A DNA stretch of 45,025 bases from Acrasis kona (Eukaryota; Heterolobosea; Eutetramitea; Acrasida; Acrasidae). The DNA is taken from the NCBI GenBank assembly GCA_026419775.2, contig JAOPGA020001538.1, forward strand, positions 1 through 45,025, read 5' to 3'. The translations under genes were made by a program, and so were the position numbers. This document shows positions 19,985-34,000 of the stretch, piece by piece (the stretch's first letter is position 1; every line of letters begins with the position of its first letter). The notes under the pieces were generated by a model. The model saw only the letters and a program-made list of their open reading frames with translations, made no database searches and had not been told where the DNA came from.

Positions 19985-20143
19985 CCCCTTTCAAGCTGTC
20001 ACGATATGAATAGATACTCATGTCAAAAATCCGTTGTAACGCTTTTTTACATAATGATTCATTAGTATTGTCTAATAAATACTTACTCGGAGTCTTATGC
20101 TTTAAGAAAATAATTTATTTATCTCATAATTGTTTAACTAACA

Positions 20144-20694
20144 TTATACCTCCTCTTCATTGTAGTTAATGTTTTCGTTGAACAAGTAGTCGTCATCTAT
20201 ATTTTTTACGTCGCTCTCCTCTTCCTCGTCCTCTGATTCTATGTATAGATTTATACAGGGTATAGGTCTTCCGAAATTATCCTCTGTCGATACTTCAAAG
20301 CGGATGCCAGCAGACTCAATCTGAGCGTTTTTTTCCTTCAAATAGTTTTTGACCCCAGGCATTGCGTTGTTGTACTGATGACCTTCACTAAGACCGCCAC
20401 TGAGCATTAGATATATACCATACAATGCTAGAAGTAGTCCTACACCAATGATAATAGTCAAAAAGCCTAGCGCAAAAAAAACCATTCCAGTTTTGACCCT
20501 CCTTTCTTTGTCACCCACATAGTTATGAACGATATCTTTAAAATTGTCAGTTTGTCAGCAAAGCGATGCTTACGGTTGCACATATAAATGATCTCCTTAT
20601 ACTCTTCATTAGATATCCTTTCATCAATAACTACTGGATATTCATCATCGAACACCAAAGCGCTAACGTCGAAGGGTATTTTGTGGAATTTCAT
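20144..20694 (-). CDS. Small membrane protein, possibly GOLGA7/ERF4/CHIC-like
   Basis: Two exons on the minus strand, 20694-20574 and 20535-20144, with a 38-nt intron; 170 residues. Splicing joins EYKEIIYMCNHIVHNYVGDK to ERRVKTGMVFFALGFL. A hydrophobic stretch of about 30 residues (FLTIIIGVGLLLALYGIYLM) follows, then KNYLKEKNAQIESAGIRFEV, RPIPCINLYIE and an acidic tail. The order (an FDVSALV-type strand, a helix with Asn, a hydrophobic centre, then NxxxxxxGI and a final strand) recalls the GOLGA7/ERF4 domain of palmitoyltransferase partners and CHIC proteins. The match is weak and I cannot rule out an unrelated membrane protein. No ATG lies further upstream in frame before a stop. Confidence 0.5.
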
Positions 20695-22088
20695 CTGGAA
20701 CCGTTTACAAAAGATTATGGAGCACCAACACTTTGGCAGGGGCACAATTAGAGTAAGTGCATAATGTTATCACGAAGTAAGAGGCTTCAAACATTAAATA
20801 TCATTCGCGGTTCTAGGTAAATGCTTAACGGACAATTTATTTAAAGTATGTTCCTGCAAGATTTGAAGTGAACTCCCCCAGTATAAGATGTTCAACCTTA
20901 CATAATAAAATGTGCTTGCGTCACGCATACAACGGTCCTTTTAACCTTTGTTCTCCAAATGTTGTTGCTAGTCAAGATGTTCACTTATGCGCCGTGTCCT
21001 CCAACCTCTGTGTCTATTAATCAAATATTTTGAATTGAGTTGTTTCCCTGCTTGAATATCCAACCTACTCAAATGTTATCAAGGTAACGTTATCAAAACA
21101 CCATTTTAAATCACAAACCAACTTCCTACTTCTTTCATTTCTTGTTAAGTAGTTATATCTGCAAAGCAGTTAAAAAAGAGATAATAGTTTACATTTGGTA
21201 CACTTAATCTGTTAAAATAACTTTCCAACGGCGCACGCATCTCTGAAACAAAGTCAGGGATGCGTGTCACGCACTGGAAAGTTATTCTGTTGTTGTGTGA
21301 TATTTTTCTTACGGGAAATAATGTTTCCAATCTAAAGAAATCTTTCTTATAGAATTTATCACCTGGCATATTTGGAGTGTTATAACATAATGGGCAGTCA
21401 AAATTTGGACCATTGATCGAAAATATACTTAAAGGAGGTCGTCAGTACTTTTATGGCTCGGCGAGGCATTTTCCGGCGACGAGTACAATTTACAAAGTCT
21501 TGATGTGAAAAAGTCGGTACTAATTGTCCCTGGCAATCATCTGATTTCTGTTTTTCTTACTCCTGGAATTAAAACCATGGTTGTAATATAGACAGTGTGT
21601 GTCATAGTGTTTCTTTCATCTACTGATATTTTAGCTCTTTGCAAGTACATCACCAAATAAGTCATATGCAAAGGTACACATTTTAATGAATTTGAATTTA
21701 TTGATAGCACTGTCTCGCATTGTGATCATACTTTACTTCACTTTGTTACTTCAAACTAACTCCACATTACGAGTTCATTCATGTAAAGAACGTCCAGCTT
21801 TAATCATCGACATGTAAACTTCATACTCTGAAGAGTCAATGAAAAGTGCCATCAATCAATGAATGTTGATACATCAACTCTTCGAATTAGAGAATGTGCA
21901 AGTTGTTATTCAAACTCCCTTTTAAAATAGTCATTTTCAATTTCTGTTGTCGATTTTTGATCCCGTGCTATTAATAAAGAATGCATTGTTGTTATCCCTT
22001 TGGTCTGACTTCGACTAACCGCCAAATTTCCTTTGTAATAGGACAACTTCAAATTACGCGTGGTTAGCTCAAATACACATCGCAACCT
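20695..22088. other. 1.4-kb intergenic region with unresolved open segments
   Basis: The longest stretch here without a clear gene. Open segments occur on both strands. Plus: about 21222-21345 (SNGARISETKSG..., with LLLCDIFLTGNNVSNLKKSF) and about 21434-21591 (LLWLGEAFSGDEYNLQSLDV..., with VLIVPGNHLISVFLTPG), which faintly recall RCC1-type repeats. Minus: 21369-21145 (MPGDKFYKKDFFRLETLFP...), containing a possible 39-nt intron. They cannot all be real, and none forms a complete gene model. A relic or small gene may lie here. The last 200 bases should hold the dynein promoter. Confidence 0.35.
21216..21286. repeat. Strong imperfect hairpin
   Basis: Arm 21216-21241 and arm 21259-21286 are nearly reverse-complementary: a perfect 12-base outer stem (AATAACTTTCCA against TGGAAAGTTATT) and a perfect 6-base inner stem (CGCATC/GATGCG), with a few mismatches or bulges between. 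The loop is 17 bases. It may be a structured RNA element, a small palindromic repeat or a remnant of a miniature transposon. Confidence 0.65.
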
Positions 22089-25000
22089 ATGGTGGAAGAG
22101 GTGAATGGCGATCACGCAAATAACGAAGATCCCCGCTTCGAATGGATTAGCAATAAAATCGGAAAAAACTTCAAGATATCAAAATCTAAATGGAAGGACT
22201 TTATATATAGCGAAGATACAAAGTGAGTACATCTAAGCAGAGTTCTGACATGCAATAGAAAGATTATAACCAATTTTCTTCAGAAGGAGAACGAAATGTA
22301 TTTGTTTTTTGTAAAAGTTGGAGGTCGAGATGAATACAGAATATCAACAGAACCTTTTCTACTTGGAGAAAAAAAGGGAATAGCGATCATGAAGAATAAG
22401 CCCTTAAAAGTTAACAATGAAAACATAGATGATGTACTCTTCTATGAGGAAATTGTTGGAGATCCACTAAAACATGCCTCTCTAGTTTTAGAAGAGCTCT
22501 ACCTACCACTTATCAAAAATAACAAAAACCAGAGGAACTGGCCAAAAGTTGTCAGCCACGATGTGATGAGACAATTTCACAGATTTACCGGGAATTTAAA
22601 TTTATTTGTTGGGCAGACTCAAGGGACTGTTAACTTACCAATACCTCCACTTGAAGATTTAAATGCTGATAAAACAGAGGATGATCGAGGGTTGCTGCAC
22701 TCGTTGGAATCAGCTGTTATAGATTGGTCTCGAGAAATTAAAGTAAGCAGAAAGCTGTCAATTTTTCTAAAGTAACTTAGAAAGTGATTGAAAATGATTC
22801 TGAGAAGATGCTTAATACAGCAGAGAAAAAAGGTCAATTTTATGGTCCACAATATGAAATTGAGTTTTGGCATTCAAAGTATTCTAATCTAAAAAACTTG
22901 GACACACAACTGAAGGACGACAAAATTTCACTAGTAATCAAGACATTAGAGAAGAGTAATAGTACGTATGTGTCAGGATTCAAGAGAATGTTAGTTGACC
23001 TCGACCATGGTAAGTTACAAAAAACAAGAATGATGATGAACTAACCTCCGCAGCCCTAATCGAAGCAGACCAAATATATCTGTATCTTTTACCACTTAAA
23101 AGATATATAGTGGACCTAACAGCAGGTACATTGGAAATCAAAAACCTACCGCAAGTCATTCGACCAATAATGCATTTAATTTCACTGGTCTGGACTAATT
23201 GCAAGCATTACAATACGGTCAAACTAGTAGTGTTGATTAGGGAGATTTGCAATGACATTATCAATCAAACCCACCTATACATTGGAGACACAAGCCAAGT
23301 ATGGGCAAACGACTTGGCTGAGACAGCCAAAAAGTTAAAGACTGCAATCAAATCACTCTCCACTTGCAAACAAATTTATTATGAGTATAGAAAGAGAACA
23401 AACGAACAGTGCCCAAACAAACAATGGAAGTTTGAAAATGCAACCGTCTTCAACAGGTTGGACCAATTCATGGAGCGTCTCCAGGACGTTTATGATATTA
23501 TACTCTACGTGGAAGATTTTAGCAACTTGGACAAGATTGAAATCGGAGGCGTCAAAGGAGAGTTACTCACAGTAATGGTCCAACAAGTACATCGCGAATT
23601 CTGCGAAACTCAACAACGCATACAAACCGTCGAATACGATTACCTCGATCTGCAACAATCCCAATTCGACATTGATTTCTTCAACTTTTGTTCGTGCATC
23701 AAAGACTTTGACAAGAGATTATGTTATGCCATCAGCAAAGGATTCCAACAATGCACAACAGCAGCATCCGCTTTCAAGCTCTTGGAATCCTTCTCCACGC
23801 AAATGCGCAGGGACATGATCCGAATCGAAATCGAAACCAAATACATTCAACTCATGAATTTATACTCTAGGGATTTGAGCACCGTGCATCAAATATTCAC
23901 AAAGAACAAGGAAGACCCGCCGGTCCTCAATAACTTGCCGAGGGTATCCGGTAGTTTTGCATGGTGCAATGCATTGATGCAAAGAATTTCATGGCCGATG
24001 CAAAAATTATCAAAATTGAATCAAGTACCGGTCATTGCAAAAGCACCCGAAATGGAAAACATAAAGAAGAAATTCGTGTGGTTGGTCAAGAGAATGAGAG
24101 AATTCGAAGATGCATTGTATCAAAAGTGGGTAGATGAGGTGGAAAAGCACACCTTGTCCAAATTGAATAACACGCTGTTCAAGCGTCTACCCGATAAACG
24201 ATTGATTGTGAATTTCGATAGCGCATTGTCGAGTTGTATACAAGAAGTAAAGTACTTTAATCAATTCAAAATGCAAGTGCCCACGAATGCAGAGAGCATT
24301 TATACTGCCAAAGATCGATTCAGGTACTTGATTGGTCACATGGAGTTGATGACGCGTCAGTATAATACGGTGATACAGACCTTGACGAACGTGGAGCGTC
24401 CGTTGATCCAACACCGTCTAAAATCAATCGACGAACAAATACAACAGGCCACTACTAGTTTAAACTGGAGGAGCGACAATATACAATGGTTCGTAGAGGA
24501 TACTAGCAGTAGGGTAAAGGACATGTACGATCGAGTGAACTTCTTGAAAGGCAACGTGAGGACCATCGAGAAGATGATTGCTAGTTGGATGAACCTTCCA
24601 CAAGTAATCATCATGTCTAGCGTTGCTCAAAATAGGGATAAGAACAAGGACAAGGAACAAGTGGGTCGATCTTCATGTAAGTTGGTCAACTTTGTTGCTT
24701 TTTGGAGACACAAGAATGGATCAATTACAGAACCCAATCATGACCAAGAACAATGCTTGACCAATAAAATTTACATGCAATGGAAGAACAAAATATCAAC
24801 GGTGATTCACAAGGACTCTGATGTTGGTTCTCAGGGTCACAATATACATAAAATTGTTGCCACTAGCTTGGATAAGATACAAGCCGAAAAAACATCTCCT
24901 GAATGGCATAGTTATCTTCAACATATTGATCATCTTGTGAGCCAGGGTTTATTCGATGCCATTAAATCTTGTTTGCAATTCTTGATATCCAGCATGAGCT

Positions 25001-28000
25001 ATGTGCACTTGGTGAATGAATTTGGTGTTGCCACTCAGCAAGCCGCTCCTCACATTCACAATCAACAACCAACTGTATTGATACAGGTCAAATTGGAGTT
25101 GATTGGTGCTGATGCAGTGTTTACTCCAAACATTTCTCCTCAATCCACCAACAGCATCCAAGATAAAGTCAACAAGTGGATCCACCAAATGTTCTCGTTG
25201 GGTTCGCAATTGTACAGAATAGATGATCCAAATGTTTCATTGGAGAAGTTTATTGCAGAGAGTACCGAACACGAAGATTTGAAGAACAAAGTGTTGCAGT
25301 TAACAGATGCAACAGTGTTCAAAATGAAGGATCTACGTCAAGCTTATTGTAAATATTCTCATCTATGGACAGAAAATCCAAATGATTTCTTGCAACGTTT
25401 TGTGAAGGGTCAACTAGAAGACAATGAAGATTTTCAAGATAACGAAATGATGTTCGACGAAGAAGACAACGATGCCATCAAACAAGACGAAGCGTTATCT
25501 CTCAACGAATTCGAAATTCAAATTGTAAAGTACGAAAAGTTATTGGAGCAGATTAGAGAATTACCGGATGCAATTAACTATGGTTGGATCACCGTGGATG
25601 CATCCAACATACGCCAAGCAGTCAGCATGATGGCCAGCAAATGGCGATTAACATTCTTGGATCACCTCACCAACAGAGTCAAGGGAGCACTCGATGACTT
25701 TGATCACTTTGTGGATCGAATGAAATTGGGTTTGAAACAAGAGGTGGCCAAAGATGATTACGACAAGTTGAAGGAAATGATGGGTTACTTGTTAGAGATT
25801 AAAGAGAGACCAGAAAATACAAAGGGCGAAGCTCATTTCGAACCCTTAAAGGACACGGTGTACTTGTTGAAAAAGTACGATGTCAAGGTGCCATTGGACG
25901 TGATCAATGCCCTCGACGATGGCAAAAAACAAATGGAAGGATTTGTTAAAGCTGTACTACGAAGTGAAGGACAAACTAAGCGTGTTACAGAGCGAAGAAA
26001 TTAAGAAAATTACAAAGAGCGAAACTAATTTCAACGACGAATCCAACTCATTCAGAGATGAATTTCTACAAATTTCACCATTTGATTACAAGATTGGCAT
26101 TTACAAGAGTTACAAAATCATGGACGAGGTACACGTGAGAATCAACGTGATTGAGGATGAACTCAAAGAATTAAGGGCCAAACAAAAGTTATTCGGATTG
26201 ATGCAGAACCATGGAAAGGCCATCAAGGAGTGCAGAACGGAATTAAAGTTATTGAAAAAGATTTGGGATTTGGCAGCCATGGTGAATTGGCAAATCGAAG
26301 ATTGGAAGAGCGTTGCCTTCTTATCCATCGACTATGATGAAATTCAGGAACAAACCAAGCGATTCAAAATGGAACTGAATGCGCTCGATAAGAGAGTAAA
26401 GCGATGGGATGCTTTTAATGGATTGAGTCAGGACGTGAATAACTTTGTGGTCACATTGCCATTGATTCAAAAGTTACGTAATCCTGGCATGCGCAAGCGT
26501 CATTGGGGAATGTTGATGCAAAAAGCAAATGTGAATTTTGAATTATCGGAGCATTTTAGATTGGAAAATCTATTGGCACTTCATTTACATAACTACGTGG
26601 AAACTGTAGAAGAGATTGTAGATAGGGCAGTCAAGGAGATGAAGATGGAGAAACAAATTTCTGATTTGAAACAAATTTGGTCCAATTTGTATTTTGCATT
26701 TCAAAAGCACAGTCATGACGAGAACGTGCAATTGGTCAAAATTAGCGAAGAAATCATCGAGAACATGGAGGATCACCAGGTACAATTACAAAATTCAAGT
26801 GCACAACGCTTCGTTGATTTCTTCATTATGGAAATTGAAGAATGGCAACAAAAGTTGGGTAAAGTAGATACCATCATCACCTTGTTATCGGACGTACAGC
26901 GCAAGTGGTTATATCTAGAGACCATATTTATAGGCAGCGATGACATTAGAGAACAATTACCGGAGGATACACAACGATTCGATACCGTGGATCAAGAATT
27001 CAAACAAATATTAAAGAATGCACAAGCTGTAAAGAGCGTGATTGAATTCAGTGGTACTCATGGATTGGAAGAACACTTGACTCACCTACAAGAACAATTA
27101 ACAATGTGCGAGAATAAGTTATCTGCCTACTTGGAAGAAAAGAAGAAATCGTTCCCTCGATTCTACTTTACTGCAGTCACCGATCTATTGGATATCTTAT
27201 CAAAGGGTGGTCAATCACCTCATCACGTCATGAAGCACATGGGTAAATTATTCCAAGCAGTATCCACTTTGAAATTCAGAAAAGATGCCAACGGAAACGA
27301 TACCAACGAGGCCATAGGCGTCATTTCTAGAGAGGGAGAGTATATCAAATTGAAAGAACCTTGTTTGTTACAAGGTAAGGTCGAAGTATGGTTGAATCAA
27401 TTGGATCAAGTCATCAAGAATAGTTTGCGTCACATTCTAGCCAAATCGGTTCAAACCTACGAAGATAAACCAAGAGAGAAATGGTTATTGGATTATCCAT
27501 CTCAGATCGTATTGGTTGCATGTCAAATCTATTGGACACAAGAAGTGAATATATCATTCGAGCAATTAGAAGAGAATAACGAGAACGCAATGAGGGATTA
27601 CAACAAGAAACAATTACATCAATTGAATCAATTAATTCAAATGGTACAACAACCACTTGATTCTGAATCGAGACAAAAGATTATGAATTTGGTGACCATC
27701 GATGTGCACGCCAGAGACGTGGTGGATCGATTGATTGCCGAGCGAGTGCAGAGTGCTTCTAGTTTTGAATGGCAATCACAATTGAGACAACGATGGGACG
27801 AATCACACATGGACACCATCATTGAGATATGCGATGCTACTTTCAAATATGGATACGAGTATTTGGGTAATGGACCTCGATTGGTGATTACTCCGCTCAC
27901 CGATCGCATCTACATTACGCTAACTCAATCTCTTCATTTGATCATGGGTGGAGCACCAGCTGGTCCAGCAGGTACTGGCAAGACTGAAACCACGAAGGAT

Positions 28001-31000
28001 TTGGGAAGTCAATTGGGCAAACCAGTTTATGTGTTCAATTGTAGCGATCAAATGGATAATACCACCTTGGGCGATATTTTCAAGGGATTGGCATCGAGTG
28101 GATCATGGGGATGCTTCGATGAGTTCAATCGTATTGCCGTGGAGGTCTTATCGGTGGTGAGCACTCAGTTCAAGAGCGTGTTGAATGCCATCAAGGCCAA
28201 AAAATCAAAATTCATGTTCGAGAAGGACGAGATTTCGTTGGATCCAACTTGTGGTGCATTCATCACCATGAATCCTGGTTACTTGGGTAGAACAGAGTTA
28301 CCCGAAAGTCTCAAAGCACTATTTAGACCGGTCACGGTAGTCGTGCCTGATTTGGAGCTCATTTGTGAGAACATGTTGATGGCAGAGGGTTTCATCAATG
28401 CAAGACCACTTGCTAAGAAATTCATCACCCTGTATAGTTTGAATAACGATTTATTGAGCAAACAAGATCATTATGATTGGGGTCTGAGGGCAATCAAATC
28501 GGTGTTGGTGGTAGCAGGTACCCTAAAGAGAGCAGAACCTCAAGTACCAGAGGACCACATCTTGATGAGAGCCCTACGTGATTTCAATTTGCCCAAAATC
28601 GTAGTGGATGACTTGGAAGTGTTCACTGGACTCATCGAAGATTTATTCCCTGGCATCGATCCGCCTCGTAAAGTAGATAAATCATTCGAAGAGTTGATTG
28701 CAAATGAAATTAAGGAAGCCGGGTGGCAACCAGAAGAGAACTTGGTGCTCAAGGTAGTACAGCTAGCCGAATTGTTGTTCGTTCGTCACAGCGTGTTCAT
28801 CATTGGACCTGCAGGTGCTGGTAAAACGGTGGCGTGGAAGAGCTTACAAATGTCCATGAGCAAGAGAGATCCCAATAACAAGGTGATGGTCAGGGATTTG
28901 AATCCAAAAGCAATCACCTCTCACGAGCTATATGGTCATTTCAGCGATACCAATGGAGAATGGCACGATGGTTTGTTGAGCAACATTATGAGAGAATTGG
29001 CCAACATGGAGGACACCAAACCCAAATGGATCATTCTAGATGGTGATTTGGATACAGAGTGGATCGAGAGCATGAACTCTGTGATGGACGATAATCGCAT
29101 CTTGACCCTCGCCAACAACGATCGTATTCCATTGAAATCACACATGAGATTAATCTTTGAAATTTCACATTTGAAATATGCAACACCAGCCACGGTATCC
29201 AGAGCTGGTATTTTGTACATTAGCGATAAGGACATTGGATGGAGTCCGTACATTACTTCGTGGATCGATCGTCGACCCAATACAGAACGTGCTCAAATGT
29301 TGGTGCTAGTGGAGCGTTACTTACCAGAGTCACTTCGTTACATTAAACGAGAATTCAAACACATTATACCAATAAGCGATTTTGCAATGGTACAGAGCCT
29401 TTGTTACTTATTGGATGGATTATTGACGCCAGAGAATGTTCCATCTGGTACGGAGAAGGATGTTTACGAAGCTTATTTTGTATTCGCTGCCATATGGTCG
29501 TTCGGCGGTGCGCTTCAAGAAAATGACAAGAAGACTTGTAAAATACAATTTGACAAGTGGTGGAGGAACACTTGGAAGGCAGTAAAGTTCCCGGAGGAAG
29601 GAACGGTATTTGATTATTACTATAATGCAAAAGCAGGTAAATTTATTCAATGGAAAGATAAAGTGCAAGAATTCATCTATAGTCCAGAAATACCGCTCTC
29701 CGATGTGATGGTGAGCACCGAAGAAACGGTGTGCATCGAATACTTTATGGACTTGTTGGTGCATTTTGGAAAACCCTTCTTATTGGTGGGTAATGCAGGA
29801 ACAGGAAAAACAAAACTAATACAACAACGATTGTTGAATATGGACAGCAACGCCATGTGCTCACAAACCATTAATTTCAATTACTACACCGATAGCATCA
29901 CTCTACAAAATATCATGGAGAGTTTAATTTGGAAAAGAAGGGAGGCAACAGAAAAATAGGTCCCAGCGGCAACAAGACCATGGTGTTCTTTATTGACGAC
30001 ATGAACATGCCAGCAGTTGATCAATACGGCACTCAATCGCCCATTCAGTTATTGAGACAACACATTGATTATGGTCATTGGTACGACAGACAAAAACTAA
30101 CGCTCAAGGAAGTGGTCAAGGTACAATATGTGGCGTGCATGAATCCTACTGCTGGTAGCTTTACGGTCAATCCTAGATTACAACGACACTTTGTGACCCT
30201 GGCAGTCAATTTCCCCAATCAATCTAGTTTATTAAAGATTTATCAATCCATATTAAATGGTCACATGATGAAATTTGGAAGGGAACTATTGGAGATGGTA
30301 CCTGATTTGGTCAAGAACGTGTTGAATCTACACGACAAGATTACGGTCACGTTCACAAAAACAGCCAGTAATTTCCATTACGAATTTAATCTGAGACACT
30401 TGAGTAATGTATTCGAGGGATTGTTGAGGAGCGATCCTGATCACTTGCGCACGCCAGTTAAAATGTTACGTTTGTGGATACACGAAATACTAAGGGTATA
30501 CTCTGATCGAATGACTTGTCAAGACGACGTGAATCAATTACGAACAATCATTACTCAATTGTGTAAAACTGATTATCAATCCATCATTGAAGAATCCAAT
30601 CGCGAACCCATTCTCTTTTCACATTTTGCTCATGGAGTGGCCACTGGCGAGAATATCTATGATGAATTTACCACCATGGACAAGGCCTCCAACACGCTCA
30701 ACAAGGCACTGGAAGAATACAACAAATTGAATCCAGTAATGAATTTGGTTCTATTCGAAGATGCAATCAGTCACATATGTCGCATCAGCAGAATACTACA
30801 AGCGCCCAATGGTAATGCCCTGTTGGTTGGTGTTGGTGGTAGCGGCAAACAATCATTATCTAGATTAGCAGCATTCATAAGTGACTTCCAAGTCAATCAA
30901 ATCACAATCACGCGTGGATACAATGTTGAAAATCTCAAAGAAGATTTAAGAGGCATGTACAGAAAAACAGGCATCAGAAATCAAGGAACTGTCTTCTTGT

Positions 31001-34000
31001 TCACCGATACACAAATTGTAGATGAGCGATTCTTGGTATACATTAACGATTTGTTATCATCTGGTAACATTCCTGATTTGTTCACCAAGGACGAACAAAC
31101 CGAAATTGCCAATTCGTTACGAACAGAAGCAAAATCATCAGGCGTCGTTGATGTGAGCGCTGATAATTGTTGGAGATACTTTATCAGTAAGGTTCGTAGA
31201 AATCTACACGTAGTGTTGTGTTTCTCTCCGGTTGGATCCAACTTTAGAGTACGCGCACGTAAATTCCCAGCACTGGTCAATTGCACAGTGATTGATTGGT
31301 TCTTCCCATGGCCACACGAAGCATTATTAAGGGTGGCCAATCGATTCTTATCAGAAGAACAATTGGGTAATCATCAAGATTTAATCACTCAGTTTATGGC
31401 ATTTGCTCATGAAAAAGTAAACGAAATTTCGACCGTATTCAGAAACGTACAGAATCGTTATAGTTACACGACGCCCAAGAGTTATCTTGAGCTCATCAAA
31501 CTATACAAGTACATGCTGGCAGATAAACGAAAGGGAATCAAGACTCGTAAATCTAGATTAGAGATGGGTCTAGAAAAATTACAACAAACAACCAATAACG
31601 TTGCCAAATTAGAAAAGCAATTACAAGAACAAAAACTCAATGTGGAAGAAAAGAAGAAGGATGCAGAAATCAAGTTGGATACGGTGAGTACGTCCAGAAA
31701 GAGCATCGAAGAACAAAATAAAAAGGCACTGGAAGAAGAAAGAAAAGCAACGCAAATCAAGGAGGTAGTAGAGGAGAGCAAAGCAAAGTGCGATGTGGAA
31801 TTAAGCAAAGCAGAACCCATCGTAGAGAGAGCCAAAGAAGCACTCAACAGTCTCAAAGTGTCAGAATTAACAGAATTACGTTCCATGAAGGCACCTGCGC
31901 CCGGCATCGTGTTCGTATTCGCTGCAGTACTGACGCTGCTCTCTCCCAAGAGCGGAGTGAGCAGGGACGTATCGTGGAGCGCAGCACAAAAAAAGATGAG
32001 CATCGGAGCAGAAAAGTTCCTCAAATTACTTGAAAATTACGATAAGGAAAACATTGCACCTGCCATCGTTCAAGAATTGGAACTAAAGTACTTATCCAAA
32101 AAGGAAGAATTCAATCCTGATGTCATCTTTAGTAAATCACAAGCATGTGCTGGTCTATGCAAGTGGGTGATCAACGTGGTTGCCTTCTTCAAAATTCATT
32201 GCGAAGTAGAACCACTTCGTCACAAACTAGTCGAAGCAGAGGCACAACTAGTAGATGCTCAAGAGAAATTAAACAAGGTGAGAAGAAGAGTGGATAAGCT
32301 CAACAAGGCATTGAAGAAATTAGAATTAGAATTTCAAGAGGCTAATCAAAAGAAATTAGATGTGATTGCCGAACAAAAGAGAACCGAATTAAAATTGGAA
32401 CTGGCCCAGAGATTTGTAAAAGCATTAGCTTCCGAAAACGTGAGATGGACCGAAGGAATCAAGAAATTACAAATTCAAGATTCGTTCCTGGTGGGAGACG
32501 TATTGCTGATTAGTGCATTCGTGAGCTACGCAGGAAGTTACGATAACAAATTCAGAAATCAATTAATTTCAGAATGGACCCAATTCTTGAATCGCGTACA
32601 AATTCCAATCACCACTGATTTGGATCCCATTTCATTGTTATCGGATGATGCAGAGATTGCCAAATGGAACAATAACAAATTACCGACCGATCAAACGAGT
32701 ATCGAAAATGGATGCATATTGATGAATTGCGAGAGATGGCCGTTGATCATCGATCCACAATTACAAGGAATCACATGGATCAAGAATCAATTTGGAAAGA
32801 ATTTGACGTGCGTGAGATTGGATAATAAAAAGATTATCGAAATCATGGAACGATCCATTCAATCGGGTCACACTGTATTGGTGGAGAATATAGGAGAGAC
32901 CATCGACGCTACGTTGGCGCCTATATTGGGTCGTAACATTTTGAATCGATCTGGAACCAAAGTCATCAAGTTAGAGAATGAAGTGGAGTACAATGATCAA
33001 TTCAAATTGATATTCCATACCAAGTTAAGCAATCCACATTATAATCCAGAAATACAAGCAGAGACCACATTGATTAACTTTACGGTGACGGAGAAGGGAT
33101 TGGAGGATCAATTATTGGCGCTGGTGGTCCAAAAAGAAAGAGAAGATTTGGAGGAACGTAGAGCAGAACTAAGCATCAAGCAAAACAAATTCAAAATTGA
33201 TCTGAAGCAATTAGAAGATCAATTGTTAGAGAATTTGAATAATAGCGGCGATAACGTGATCGAGAATATTGATTTGATTGAGAATTTGGAGGAGAGCAAG
33301 AGAATGAGCGACATGATCAAATTACAGGTGGCCGAGAGCGAAGCCACCGAAAAACAAATCAATTTCGCAAGAGAGGATTATAGAAAAGTGGCCACCAGAG
33401 GTAGTATTTTATACTTTTTGTTGGATCAGTTGAAAATGATTCAAAACATGTATCAATTCTCGTTGAGTAGTTTTGTGGTGGTGTTCAATCGTGCTATACA
33501 GGGCACAGAAAAGAATCAAGATTTACAAATACGTATTCATAATCTCATCGAGAACATTACCTACAGCGTATTCATTTATACTGATCGTGGATTATTCGAA
33601 CGACACAAATTAATCTTTAGCACCGCTCTATGCTTAAAGATTATAGAGGATGAATTGGATCCACAGTTGTTGGACTTTTTGATTCGATCGGTGCAGATTA
33701 TCGATGATAAGGAAACCAATCCATTCGATGATTGGATGAGCGAAGAGTGTTGGATCGCTTGTAACACGTTGGTAAAGATTGGAAAGGGATTCGAAAAGTT
33801 GGTAGATGATATAAAGGCAAGCAGCAAGAGATGGAAAACATGGAGCATGAACGAAGCACCCGAGAGAATACAATTCCCTCAAGATTGGAAGAACAAGTCT
33901 GACTTCCAGAAGCTACTGGTCATGAAGGCGCTTCGACCCGATCGATTGACGCAAGCAGTGAGGACCTACGTGGGAGACAAATTGGATAAAAAGTACACTG

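Noticed and set aside
25924-25930. Programmed -1 frameshift at A6C in dynein
   Set aside because: The heptamer phase is wrong for a -1 slip, and the needed shift is +1. A homopolymer length error is more likely.
25907-29959. Three separate dynein-like genes instead of one
   Set aside because: The three frames together make one continuous dynein heavy chain in correct domain order, with no start or end signals between them. Single-base breaks at homopolymers explain the split.
31482-32024. 180-residue minus-strand ORF inside the dynein gene
   Set aside because: It is antisense to the conserved stalk and microtubule-binding region; its Ser/Leu-rich composition is the reverse image of the Lys/Glu-rich coiled coil.
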